This document shows, piece after piece, positions 27,933-37,731 of a stretch of DNA of 64,000 bases. The stretch comes from CTSoil-043 sp963821235 (GTDB lineage Bacteria; Chloroflexota; Limnocylindria; Limnocylindrales; CSP1-4). Where the stretch lies: contig CAWGCS010000001.1 in the NCBI GenBank assembly GCA_963821235.1, positions 1,178,001 to 1,242,000 on the forward strand, given 5' to 3'. The first letter of the stretch is position 1; every line of letters begins with the position of its first letter. The notes beneath the pieces were generated by a model. The model was given only the letters and a program-made list of their open reading frames with translations, had not been told where the DNA came from and ran no database searches. Made by a program: the position numbers and the translations under genes.

Positions 27933-27963
27933 CCCTCGCCGGGAGACCGGCGGGGGTTTCTTC
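27933..27963 (+). terminator. Attenuator-type intrinsic terminator before ilvB
   Basis: CCCTCGCCGG (27933-27942) pairs with CCGGCGGGGG (27947-27956) over ten base pairs, one of them U-G, around a GAGA tetraloop, followed by TTTCTTC. It lies between the leader ORF and ilvB, so it must be bypassed for the operon to be read. Together with the Leu/Ile codon run it suggests ribosome-mediated attenuation. I do not see a convincing long antiterminator; GGGCC at 27851-27855 could pair with GGCCC at 27931-27935, but only over five bases. Confidence 0.75.
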
Positions 27964-28030
27964 ATGAGTGGCGCGAACGACGGCGGCCGACCGGGCGGCC
28001 GGTGAGCGGGCCAGGGAGGTCAGGCACGCG

Positions 28031-29929
28031 ATGGCGATGACCAAGGGCAAGGGGCCGGCGAGCCCGCCGGGAGCGGCCGCCGGGTCCCGCCGCAGCCATG
28101 TGCCGGGCGCCGGCAGCGCCGCGGCCGACGCGGTCGAGCGGGCCCGGCGCGAGATGCTCCACGATGGCAGCCGCGCCCACCGCGAGGCCGCCGAGCGACG
28201 CGAGCGCCGGGCCCGCATCGGCGCCGACGTCGTGGTCGAGGCGATCCTCCGGCAGGGCGTCGACGTGCTCTTCGGCTATCCCGGCGGGGTCATCCTGCCG
28301 CTCTACGACGTCCTGGGCGACCATCCGGACCTCCGCCACGTCCTGGTCCGCCACGAGCAGGGCGCCGCGCACGCCGCCGACGGCTACGCCCGGGCGACCG
28401 GCAAGGTCGGGGTCTGCCTCGGGACTTCGGGCCCGGCTGCGACGAACCTCGTGACGGGCATCGCGACCGCCCAGCTCGACTCCATCCCGATGGTGGCCAT
28501 CACCGGCAACGTCCCGGCGGCGCTGCTCGGCAAGGATGCCTTCCAGGAGATCGACATCACCGGCATCACCCTGCCGATGACGAAGCACAACTACCTCGTC
28601 CGCGACGCCGACGACCTCCCGCGCGTCTTCGCCGAGGCCTTCTACATCGCCCGCACCGGCCGCCCCGGCCCGGTCCACGTCGACATCACGAAGGACGCTC
28701 TGCAGCAGGAGACCGACGCACCCCACCCGACGGACGAGGAGGTCGCGGCCGGCCTGCCGGGCTTCCGGCCGACGCTCGGCGGCCACCCCCGCCAGCTCCG
28801 GCTGATCGCCGAGGAGATCGCCCGGGCCAAGCGCCCCATCATCCTGGCCGGCCACGGGATCCTCATCGCGGGGGCCACCGAGGAGCTGCGCACCCTGGCC
28901 GAGAAGACCAGCATCCCGGTCGCCTGGACCCTCCTTGGGATCGGGGCGATGGACGAGACGCACCCGCTCGCATATGGCTACATGGGCATGCATGGCTGGA
29001 AGCACGTCAACCGGGCCATCCAGGCCGCCGACCTCATCGTGGCGATCGGGATGCGCTTCGACGACCGGGTGACCGGCAACGTGCGGACCTATGCGCCCTA
29101 TGCCCGCATCGTCCACGTCGACATCGACCCGGCCGAGATCGGCAAGAACGTGGCGGTCGAGGTCCCGGTCGTCGGCGACGCGAGGCGCGTTCTGGAAGGC
29201 CTCCTGCCGCTCGTCGAGGCGGCCCCCGAGATCGACCGCAGCGCCTACCTGGCCCAGCTGGCCGACTGGCGCCGCGAGTCCGAGGGCGCCAGCTGGCACG
29301 GCTCGGGAGCCTGGCGCGACGGCCTCCTGTCGGCCGACTTCGTCATCGCCCAGATCGGCGAGGCGACCAACCATGACGCCACGATGGTCGCCGACGTCGG
29401 CCAGAACCAGATGTGGATGGCCCGCTACGCCGGCTACCGGCGCCCGAACAGCCACCTCTCGTCGGGCGGCCTGGGGACGATGGGCTACGCCGTCCCCACC
29501 GCGATGGGCGCCGCCCTCGGGCGGCCCGACAAGTCGACCTGGGCCGTCTGCGGCGATGGCGGCTTCCAGATGACGATCCAGGAGCTGGCGACGCTGGTCC
29601 AGGACCAGATCCCCGTCCGGATCGCGCTCCTCGACAACAAGAAGCTGGGGATGATCCGGCAGTGGCAGGAGATCGTCTACGCCGGCAACTACCACTCCTC
29701 GGACATGTTCGGGCCAGACTACCTGAAGCTCGCCGACGCCTACGGGATCCCGGCCTGGAAGGTGTCCACGCCGGACGAGGTCCGGCCGGCCGTGGAGGCC
29801 GCCGATGCGGTCGACGGCCCGGCGCTCGTCTGGTTCGAGATCGCCGAGCAGCAGAACGTCCTGCCGATGATGCCGGCCGGCAAGGGCCTCTCCGACCTCA
29901 TCGAGACCTGGGGAGGGGCCGACGAATGA
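28031..29929 (+). CDS. ilvB: Acetolactate synthase large subunit
   Basis: A 632-residue thiamine-diphosphate enzyme making acetolactate and acetohydroxybutyrate. It has VRHEQGAAHAADGYARATG with the catalytic Glu, the FAD/central domain, and the thiamine-binding motif starting GDGGFQMTIQELATLVQDQ and reaching LLDNKKLGMIRQWQE. ATG 28031 is chosen because AGGGAGGT lies 11 bases upstream; an upstream GTG at 27968 would place the start right behind the attenuator. Either way, about 65 charged N-terminal residues precede the enzyme core, longer than usual. The stop overlaps the ilvN start (ATGA). Confidence 0.96.
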   Translation: MAMTKGKGPASPPGAAAGSRRSHVPGAGSAAADAVERARREMLHDGSRAHREAAERRERRARIGADVVVEAILRQGVDVLFGYPGGVILPLYDVLGDHPDLRHVLVRHEQGAAHAADGYARATGKVGVCLGTSGPAATNLVTGIATAQLDSIPMVAITGNVPAALLGKDAFQEIDITGITLPMTKHNYLVRDADDLPRVFAEAFYIARTGRPGPVHVDITKDALQQETDAPHPTDEEVAAGLPGFRPTLGGHPRQLRLIAEEIARAKRPIILAGHGILIAGATEELRTLAEKTSIPVAWTLLGIGAMDETHPLAYGYMGMHGWKHVNRAIQAADLIVAIGMRFDDRVTGNVRTYAPYARIVHVDIDPAEIGKNVAVEVPVVGDARRVLEGLLPLVEAAPEIDRSAYLAQLADWRRESEGASWHGSGAWRDGLLSADFVIAQIGEATNHDATMVADVGQNQMWMARYAGYRRPNSHLSSGGLGTMGYAVPTAMGAALGRPDKSTWAVCGDGGFQMTIQELATLVQDQIPVRIALLDNKKLGMIRQWQEIVYAGNYHSSDMFGPDYLKLADAYGIPAWKVSTPDEVRPAVEAADAVDGPALVWFEIAEQQNVLPMMPAGKGLSDLIETWGGADE

Positions 29930-30507
29930 GCCCCGACGGATCCGCCAAGGCGCCCTCCCACAGCGCGCCCCCGCCGCGCGCCCTGCCGGGGACCGGCGAG
30001 CAGCGCCGCCACGTCCTGGTGGCGATCGTGAACAACCGCCCCGGCGTCCTGAACCGGGTGGCGAGCCTCATGCGCGCCCGCAACTTCAACATCGAGTCCC
30101 TCGCCGTCAGCCACCTCGACGACCCGGAGATCAGCCGGATGACGATCACCCTGCGGGCCGACGACGTCCTCGTGGAACAGGCGGCCAAGCAGCTCTACAA
30201 GATCATCGACGTGCTCAAGGTCCAGGACGTCACCGATGAGCCGACCGTGCAGCACGAGCTGGCCCTGGTGAAGGTCCGGGCCACGGACCGGACCCGCGGC
30301 GAGCTGATCTCGATCGTCGAGATGTACAAGGCCCGGATCGTCGACATGGCGCCCGAATCGGTGATCGTGGAGACGACCGGGGCGGAGCCGGAGGTGGACG
30401 CCCTCATCGCGCTGCTCCGCGGCTACGGGATCAAGGAGATGGTGCGGACCGGGACGGTCGTCATGTCGCGGGGCGCCCAATCGATCGAGGAGGCGACCAG
30501 GCGATGA
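29926..30507 (+). CDS. ilvN: Acetolactate synthase regulatory subunit
   Basis: A 193-residue small subunit that confers feedback inhibition on IlvB. An N-terminal ACT domain begins HVLVAIVNNRPGVLNRVASL with the effector loop NFNIESLAVS, and a second ferredoxin-like domain ends in GIKEMVRTGTVVMSRG. A 25-residue Pro/Ser-rich N-terminal tail precedes the ACT domain. It overlaps both ilvB and ilvC by ATGA. Confidence 0.95.
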   Translation: MSPDGSAKAPSHSAPPPRALPGTGEQRRHVLVAIVNNRPGVLNRVASLMRARNFNIESLAVSHLDDPEISRMTITLRADDVLVEQAAKQLYKIIDVLKVQDVTDEPTVQHELALVKVRATDRTRGELISIVEMYKARIVDMAPESVIVETTGAEPEVDALIALLRGYGIKEMVRTGTVVMSRGAQSIEEATRR

Positions 30508-31559
30508 CGGCCAAGATGTATTACGACGCGGACGCCGACCCCGCGGCCCTGGCCGGCCAGACGGTCGCGGTGATCGGGTTCGGCAGCCAGGGCCACGCCC
30601 ACGCGCTGAACCTGCAGGAATCGGGCGTCCGGGTGATCGTGGGCCTGCCGCCGGCGTCGAGGAGCCGCGCCATCGCCGGCGAGGCAGGCCTGCAGGTGCT
30701 GGACACCGCCGAGGCGGTCCGCCGCGCCGACGTCGTCATGATCGTCATCCCCGACACGGCCCAGAAGCGGGCCTGGGACGAGGAGATCGCCCCGAACCTG
30801 CGACCCGGCACGCTCGTCCTCTTCGCCCACGGCTTCAACATCCGCTTCGGGCTGATCACCCCGCCGGACGGCGTCGACGTGGGGATGGTCGCCCCGAAGG
30901 GACCCGGCCACCTCGTCCGCTCCGTCTACGAGAGCGGCGGCGGCGTGCCGGCTCTCTTCGCCGTCCACCAGGACGCGACGGGGACCGCCCGGGCGCGCGT
31001 CCTCGCCTACGCCCGGGGGATCGGCAACACCCGGGCCGGCGTCCTCGAGACGACCTTCGCCGAGGAGACCGAGACCGACCTGTTCGGCGAGCAGAGCGTC
31101 CTCTGCGGGGGCACGGCTGCCCTCGTCAAGATGGCCTTCGAGACCCTCGTCGAGGCCGGCTACCAGCCCGAGCTGGCCTACTTCGAGACGATGCACGAGC
31201 TGAAGCTGATCGTCGACCTCATGTACCGCGGCGGCCTCAACTTCATGCGCTTCAGCGTCAGCGACACCGCCGAGTACGGCGACTACGTCTCCGGCCCGCG
31301 GATCATCGACGACCGCGTCCGGCAGACCATGCGAGCCGTCCTCGCGGACATCCAGGACGGCTCGTTCGCGGCCCGCTGGATCGCCGAGAACGAGGCTGGC
31401 CGCCCCGAGTTCGAGCGCCTTCGCGGCCAGGACCGCGACCACCAGATCGAGCGCGTCGGCGCGGAGCTCCGCGCCGCGATGCCGTTCCTCAACCCGGTCA
31501 TCGTGCAGGCCGGCCAGGCCCAGGCGGCGGCCGGCGGCAGCAAGGGGAGCAGTCACTGA
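30504..31559 (+). CDS. ilvC: Ketol-acid reductoisomerase (class I)
   Basis: A 351-residue NAD(P)H enzyme for the second step of Ile/Val synthesis. The nucleotide-binding motif is VIGFGSQGHAHALNL; the metal-binding and active-site motifs are KGPGHLVRS, AEETETDLFGEQ and FETMHELKLIVDLMY. The cofactor loop carries SRSR after GLPPA, which favours NADPH. A 15-residue Ala/Gln/Gly tail follows the usual end. The start overlaps ilvN, and the stop shares one base with the leuA start (TGATG). Confidence 0.96.
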   Translation: MTAKMYYDADADPAALAGQTVAVIGFGSQGHAHALNLQESGVRVIVGLPPASRSRAIAGEAGLQVLDTAEAVRRADVVMIVIPDTAQKRAWDEEIAPNLRPGTLVLFAHGFNIRFGLITPPDGVDVGMVAPKGPGHLVRSVYESGGGVPALFAVHQDATGTARARVLAYARGIGNTRAGVLETTFAEETETDLFGEQSVLCGGTAALVKMAFETLVEAGYQPELAYFETMHELKLIVDLMYRGGLNFMRFSVSDTAEYGDYVSGPRIIDDRVRQTMRAVLADIQDGSFAARWIAENEAGRPEFERLRGQDRDHQIERVGAELRAAMPFLNPVIVQAGQAQAAAGGSKGSSH

Positions 31560-33184
31560 TGGGCGTACCCGTAGCCTCCGGCCCATTCGTCCCCGCCGGC
31601 ACTGTTCGCATCTTCGACACCACGCTCCGCGACGGCGAGCAGGCGCCTGGCGCCGGCCTCACGGCCGCCGAGAAGCTGGAGGTCGCCCGGCAGCTCGTCC
31701 GCCTCAAGGTGGACGTCATCGAGGCCGGCTTCCCGGCCGCCTCGCCGGGTGACTGGGAGGCGGTCAACCGGATCGCCCGCGAAGCGAAGGGCGTGGCGGT
31801 CGCGGCGCTCGCCCGCTGCCGCGACGGCGACCCCCAGAAGGCGATCGAGGCGATCAAGGTCGCCGAGCGGCCCCACCTCCACGTCTTCATCGCCACGTCC
31901 GACATCCACCTCAAGCACAAGCTGAAGCTGACCCGCGAGGAGGCCCTGGCGGAGGCGGTCCGCTGGGTCCGCCACGGGCGGGAACACCTCGGCCGCGACG
32001 CCGAGATCGAGTTCTCGGCCGAGGACGCCTCCCGGACCGACCTCGACTACCTCCTCGACGTCTACGCCGCCGTCGTCGGGGCGGGTGCCTCCACGGTGAA
32101 TATCCCCGACACCGTCGGCTATGCGATCCCGGCCGAGTTCAGCGCCCTCGTCCGGCGGGTCGTCGACCTCGTCGGGCGCGACGCGACCGTCTCCGTCCAC
32201 TGCCACAACGACCTGGGGCTCGCCACCGCCAACACGCTGGCGGCCGTCCAGGCCGGCGCCCGCCAGGTCGAGGTGACGATCAACGGCCTCGGCGAGCGTG
32301 CCGGCAACGCCTCGCTCGAGGAAGTGGTGATGGCCCTCCGCACCCGGCCCACCCAGTTCCCGGAGCTGCTCAGCCACGTCCAGACCGAGCAGATCTCCGC
32401 CGCCAGCCGGCTCGTGAGCCACCTCACCGGGTTCGCCATCCAGCCCAACAAGGCGGTCGTCGGCAGCAACGCCTTCGCCCACGAGAGCGGGATCCACCAG
32501 GACGGCGTCATCAAGAACCCGCTCACCTACGAGATCATGACCCCCCAGTCGGTGGGGCTCTCCGGCAGCCAGCTGACGATCGGCAAGCTGTCTGGCCGCA
32601 AGGGTCTCCAGAAGAAGCTGCACGACCTTGGCCACGACGTCGCCGGCGACGCCCTCGACATCGTCTATCGCGAGGCGATCGCCCTGGCCGACGTCAAGAA
32701 GGAGGTCACCGACGCGGACCTCCTGGCCCTCGTCGAGCAGCGCGGCGGCGACGTCGCGGCCTCCATCGTCCTCGATGGCTGGAGCGTCACCTCGTCCCAC
32801 GGCGGCCGCTCCACGGGGAGCGTCCGGGTGACCCTCGACGGCGAGGAGCGGGCCGGCGAGGCGACCGGCAACGGGCCGGTCAACGCCCTGTACCGGGCCG
32901 TCGACGACGCCGTTCGGCCGGTCCTCGGCTGGGAGCCCACGCTCGTCGAGTACGAGATCAAGGCCGTGACCGAGGGCGAGGATGCCCAGGGTCGCGTCTT
33001 CCTGCGCTGCCGGCGCTCGATCGACGACGGCCCCGAGGCGCACGTCGTGACCGGCCACGGGCTCTCCACGAACATCATCGAGGCGTCCCTCGAGGCGTAC
33101 GTCCTGGCCGCCAACAAGCTCCGCGCGGCGGAGCTGGACGGGACCGTCATTCCCACGCGCCGAGCGGCGGAGCGCCTCCCGTGA
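31559..33184 (+). CDS. leuA: 2-isopropylmalate synthase
   Basis: A 541-residue enzyme condensing acetyl-CoA and 2-oxoisovalerate, the first committed step to leucine. The catalytic TIM barrel begins FDTTLRDGEQAPGAGL and contains metal ligands in SVHCHNDLGLATAN and the GERAGN motif; HESGIHQDG follows. The C-terminal part from about residue 400 is the allosteric leucine-binding domain, with ATGNGPVNALYRAV and STNIIEASLEAYVLA. It is coupled to ilvC (TGATG) and leuB (GTGA). Confidence 0.96.
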   Translation: MGVPVASGPFVPAGTVRIFDTTLRDGEQAPGAGLTAAEKLEVARQLVRLKVDVIEAGFPAASPGDWEAVNRIAREAKGVAVAALARCRDGDPQKAIEAIKVAERPHLHVFIATSDIHLKHKLKLTREEALAEAVRWVRHGREHLGRDAEIEFSAEDASRTDLDYLLDVYAAVVGAGASTVNIPDTVGYAIPAEFSALVRRVVDLVGRDATVSVHCHNDLGLATANTLAAVQAGARQVEVTINGLGERAGNASLEEVVMALRTRPTQFPELLSHVQTEQISAASRLVSHLTGFAIQPNKAVVGSNAFAHESGIHQDGVIKNPLTYEIMTPQSVGLSGSQLTIGKLSGRKGLQKKLHDLGHDVAGDALDIVYREAIALADVKKEVTDADLLALVEQRGGDVAASIVLDGWSVTSSHGGRSTGSVRVTLDGEERAGEATGNGPVNALYRAVDDAVRPVLGWEPTLVEYEIKAVTEGEDAQGRVFLRCRRSIDDGPEAHVVTGHGLSTNIIEASLEAYVLAANKLRAAELDGTVIPTRRAAERLP

Positions 33185-34353
33185 CCTCGGAGGGCAGCCT
33201 TCTGGGCTCGGCCTACCGCCTCGTCGCGATCCCGGGCGACGGCGTCGGGCCCGACGTCGTCGCCGCGGCCCGGCGGGTGCTGGCCGCCGCGGCGGCGCGC
33301 TTCGGCTTCCAGATCACCTGGCGCGACCTCGTCGTCGGCGGCGCCGCCATCGAGGCCTACGGGGTCGCGATCCGCGACGAGGACCTCGCCGCGTGCGGGG
33401 CGAGCGACGCCATCCTCCTCGGGGCCGTCGGCGGCCCCGCCTGGGACGACCCGCGGGCGACCGTCCGCCCGGAGCAGGCTCTCTTCGCCATGCGCGGTGG
33501 CCTGCACCTCTTCGCCAACCTGCGGCCGGTCTCCGTCCACCCCGCCCTCGTGCCCGCCTCGCCCCTGCGGGCCGAGCTGCTCGAGGGCGTCGACATGCTC
33601 ATCGTCCGCGAGCTGACCGGTGGGCTCTACTTCGGCGACCGCATCGAGGCGACGGGAGCCCGGGGCGCTCGGGCGGCCAGCGACACCCTGCCGTACACGG
33701 AGCCGGAGGTGGCCCGCGTCGCCCGCCTGGCCTTCGACCTCGCCCGCGGCCGCCGTCGGCGCCTCGCCAGCGTCGACAAGGCCAACGTCCTGGCCACCTC
33801 GCGCCTCTGGCGGACGGTCGTCCACGAGATCGCCGCCGAGTATCCCGACGTCGAGCTCGAGGACCGTCTCGTCGACGCCTGCGCGATGCAGATCGTCCGC
33901 TCGCCGGCCGCCTTCGACGTCCTGGTGACCGAGAACCTCTTCGGTGACATCCTCTCCGACGAGGCGTCCGTCCTGGCCGGCTCGCTGGGGATGCTGCCGT
34001 CGGCGTCGATCGGGACGCGGCGCACGGCGCACGGGCTGCACGGCCTCTACGAGCCGATCCACGGGTCGGCCCCCGACATCGCCGGGCGGGACCTGGCCAA
34101 TCCGATCGGGACGATCCTCTCCGGGGCGATGCTCCTGCGCTGGTCGCTGGGACGCGCCGATGCTGCGGACGCCGTCGAGGCGTCCGTCCGCGGCGCGCTG
34201 GACGAGGGGTACCGGACGGCCGACCTCTGGCCGCGCGACCCCGCCGCCGCCGAGCGCTGCACGCGGGTCGGGACGGTCGGCATGGCGGAGGCGATCACGG
34301 CCCGGCTCGGCGCCGGCGGGGGAGCCGGGGGGATTACCGGGGCGGCCGCCTGA
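33181..34353 (+). CDS. leuB: 3-isopropylmalate dehydrogenase
   Basis: A 390-residue NAD+-dependent decarboxylating dehydrogenase of leucine synthesis. It shows IPGDGVGPDVVAAAR at the start, AVGGPAWDD, RELTGGLYFGDR, the catalytic Lys in VDKANVLATSRLW, the metal-binding VTENLFGDILSDEA and the nucleotide motif HGSAPDIAGRDLANPIG. It starts with GTG 33181 overlapping the leuA stop (GTGA). The tail is Gly/Ala-rich and not conserved. Confidence 0.96.
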   Translation: MTSEGSLLGSAYRLVAIPGDGVGPDVVAAARRVLAAAAARFGFQITWRDLVVGGAAIEAYGVAIRDEDLAACGASDAILLGAVGGPAWDDPRATVRPEQALFAMRGGLHLFANLRPVSVHPALVPASPLRAELLEGVDMLIVRELTGGLYFGDRIEATGARGARAASDTLPYTEPEVARVARLAFDLARGRRRRLASVDKANVLATSRLWRTVVHEIAAEYPDVELEDRLVDACAMQIVRSPAAFDVLVTENLFGDILSDEASVLAGSLGMLPSASIGTRRTAHGLHGLYEPIHGSAPDIAGRDLANPIGTILSGAMLLRWSLGRADAADAVEASVRGALDEGYRTADLWPRDPAAAERCTRVGTVGMAEAITARLGAGGGAGGITGAAA

Positions 34354-34414
34354 GGGCGCGCCGCCACCGCGACGAGCCTCACCGGACCCCGACCAGCAGC
34401 GAAGGACCGCGACC

Positions 34415-36112
<1,698 letters not shown>

Positions 36113-36146
36113 GCCGCGTCCGGCCGGGCGCCCGCGGGAGAACGCC

Positions 36147-36692
36147 ATGAGCGAGACCCCCGACCCCGTCACGACGGGCCTGCGCCTCGTCCGCTGGACG
36201 ATGTCGACGGGCTCGTCGGGGATCGCCCGGGCGGCGGTGGTCCTCGCCGCCGGCGATCACCAGTGGGAGGCGACCGCGGAGAGCGCCGGCGCGATCGGCT
36301 CGCTCTACGACGCGGTCGATGCCGCCCTGGGGGAGGTCCTCGGTGGCCGCGTCCGGCTGCTGGCCTTCGACGTCCACGCCATCGGCGAGACGGCCGGCGC
36401 CGACGCCCTCGTGGAGCTGGCCGTCGCCCCACCGGCGTCGGCGACCGGCGGGCGGGCCGACGGGCGGTACGTGGGCACGGCCCGCCACGTCAACCTCGTG
36501 GCCGCCTGCGCCGAAGCCTACCTGGCGGCCATCCGGGCGCTCCTCGCCGACGACGCCTGGGCGGGCGCGACCGAGGCCGCTGGCAATGCCCGCCTGGCGG
36601 AGCTCCGGGCGCGTGCCGAGCGCGCCGGCTCGCGCGCCGAGCTCGACGAATCCCGGGCGGAGGACCTGGGCGGGAGCTGGTTCGACCGGTAG
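36147..36692 (+). CDS. Stand-alone LeuA-type allosteric (dimerisation) domain protein
   Basis: A 181-residue protein with no catalytic barrel. Its core (about residues 15-135) follows the pattern of the C-terminal regulatory domain of LeuA/CimA: a strand region WEATAESAGAIGSLYDAVDA in the place of the usual ATGNGPVDALYRAL, then VRLLAFDVHAIGETAGADAL, then GTARHVNLVAACAEAYLAAI in the place of DTDIVEASARAYL. It ends with a charged helix. It sits 34 bases after cimA with GGGAG at 36136-36140. A role as a separate regulatory subunit or sensor for LeuA or CimA is inferred; the core motif is degenerate (no NGP), so ligand binding may be altered. Confidence 0.7.
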   Translation: MSETPDPVTTGLRLVRWTMSTGSSGIARAAVVLAAGDHQWEATAESAGAIGSLYDAVDAALGEVLGGRVRLLAFDVHAIGETAGADALVELAVAPPASATGGRADGRYVGTARHVNLVAACAEAYLAAIRALLADDAWAGATEAAGNARLAELRARAERAGSRAELDESRAEDLGGSWFDR

Positions 36693-36739
36693 ATCCGCCG
36701 GAGCGGCACCCGTCGCGGCCACCGCCGGCGCGGCCTCGC

Positions 36740-36745
36740 TATGCT
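36740..36745 (+). promoter_or_regulatory. Leaderless -10 box for pheA
   Basis: TATGCT ends six bases before GTG 36752. The GGAGG in between (36748-36752) overlaps the start codon and is too close to act as a ribosome site, so a leaderless transcript is the simpler reading. This would allow pheA to be read independently of the attenuated operon. Confidence 0.45.
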
Positions 36746-36751
36746 GCGGAG

Positions 36752-37624
36752 GTGGACGCGCTGCCCTCCGCACCGTCGGTCGTCGCCTACTCCGGAGAGC
36801 CCGGCGCGTTCGCCGAGGACGCCGCCCGGGCGTACTTCGGCGAGGACGTCGCGGCCGTCCCGGTGACCAGCTTCCGGGCCGTCTTCGAGGCGGTCGCCAG
36901 TGGCCGGTCGCTCTCCGGCGTGATCCCCATCGAGAACCTCGTCAACGGCACCGTGCGCGAGAACTACGACCTCCTGCTGGAGTTCTCCCTGGCGATCCGC
37001 GGCGAGGTCGTCGTCCCCGTCCGGCTCTGCCTGGCCGCGCTCCCAGGCGAGGCCCTCGAGGGGATCGAGCGGGTCTACTCCCACATCCAGGCGCTGGGCC
37101 AGGCGGACGCCTTCCTGCGAGGGCGGCCCTGGACGCTCCTGACCACCTACAACACGGCCGGTGCCGGCCGGGCCATCGTCGATCGCGCCGAGCGCAGCGC
37201 GGCCGCCGTCCTCTCCCCTCGGGCGGCGTCGCTCTTCGGATTGGAGGTGCTGGCCGACGGCATCGAGAGCGACCCCGACAACCGGACCCGGTTCCTCGTG
37301 GTCGCCGCCGCGGGGACCGAGCTGCCCGCCGTCCGGCCCGCCGCGATCGATCCGTCGGGGGCGGCCCGCACGACGCTCGTCATGGGCATCCGCAACGAGC
37401 CGGGAGCCCTGCTCCGGGCGCTCACCGTCTTCGCCGATCACGAGCTCAACCTGTCCAAGCTCGAATCCCGCCCGGCCCACGACCGCCCCTGGGAGTACGT
37501 CTTCTGGGTCGACCTGGACGCCGACGCGGCGGCCCTCGCCACGCGCCAGGCCCTCCACGATCTCGCCGGCTCCACCACCGTGGTGCGAGTCCTGGGAAGC
37601 TATCCGCGCGGCGCCGGCGGGTAG
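36752..37624 (+). CDS. pheA: Prephenate dehydratase
   Basis: A 290-residue monofunctional enzyme converting prephenate to phenylpyruvate for phenylalanine synthesis. The periplasmic-binding-like catalytic domain has YSGEPGAFAEDAA, GVIPIENLVNGTV, SHIQALGQ, YNTAGAGR and the catalytic Thr in NRTRFLVV. The C-terminal ACT domain contains the phenylalanine-binding GALL and ESRP motifs (NEPGALLRALTVF, LSKLESRP), so feedback inhibition by Phe is expected. The start is GTG 36752. No chorismate mutase domain is attached. Confidence 0.95.
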   Translation: MDALPSAPSVVAYSGEPGAFAEDAARAYFGEDVAAVPVTSFRAVFEAVASGRSLSGVIPIENLVNGTVRENYDLLLEFSLAIRGEVVVPVRLCLAALPGEALEGIERVYSHIQALGQADAFLRGRPWTLLTTYNTAGAGRAIVDRAERSAAAVLSPRAASLFGLEVLADGIESDPDNRTRFLVVAAAGTELPAVRPAAIDPSGAARTTLVMGIRNEPGALLRALTVFADHELNLSKLESRPAHDRPWEYVFWVDLDADAAALATRQALHDLAGSTTVVRVLGSYPRGAGG

Positions 37625-37731
37625 GTCGGGCCATCTCGGCCCCGGCGACTGCGCGATGATAGGTGCCGGCCCGGCCCGGCCGGGATCGGCCACCGCCGGC
37701 CGAGCGAGGGAACACCGAGGAGGGCAGCCCG

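Noticed and set aside
27968..28030. GTG 27968 as the ilvB start
   Set aside because: It sits right behind the terminator T-tract without a ribosome site, while ATG 28031 has AGGGAGGT upstream; it cannot be fully excluded.
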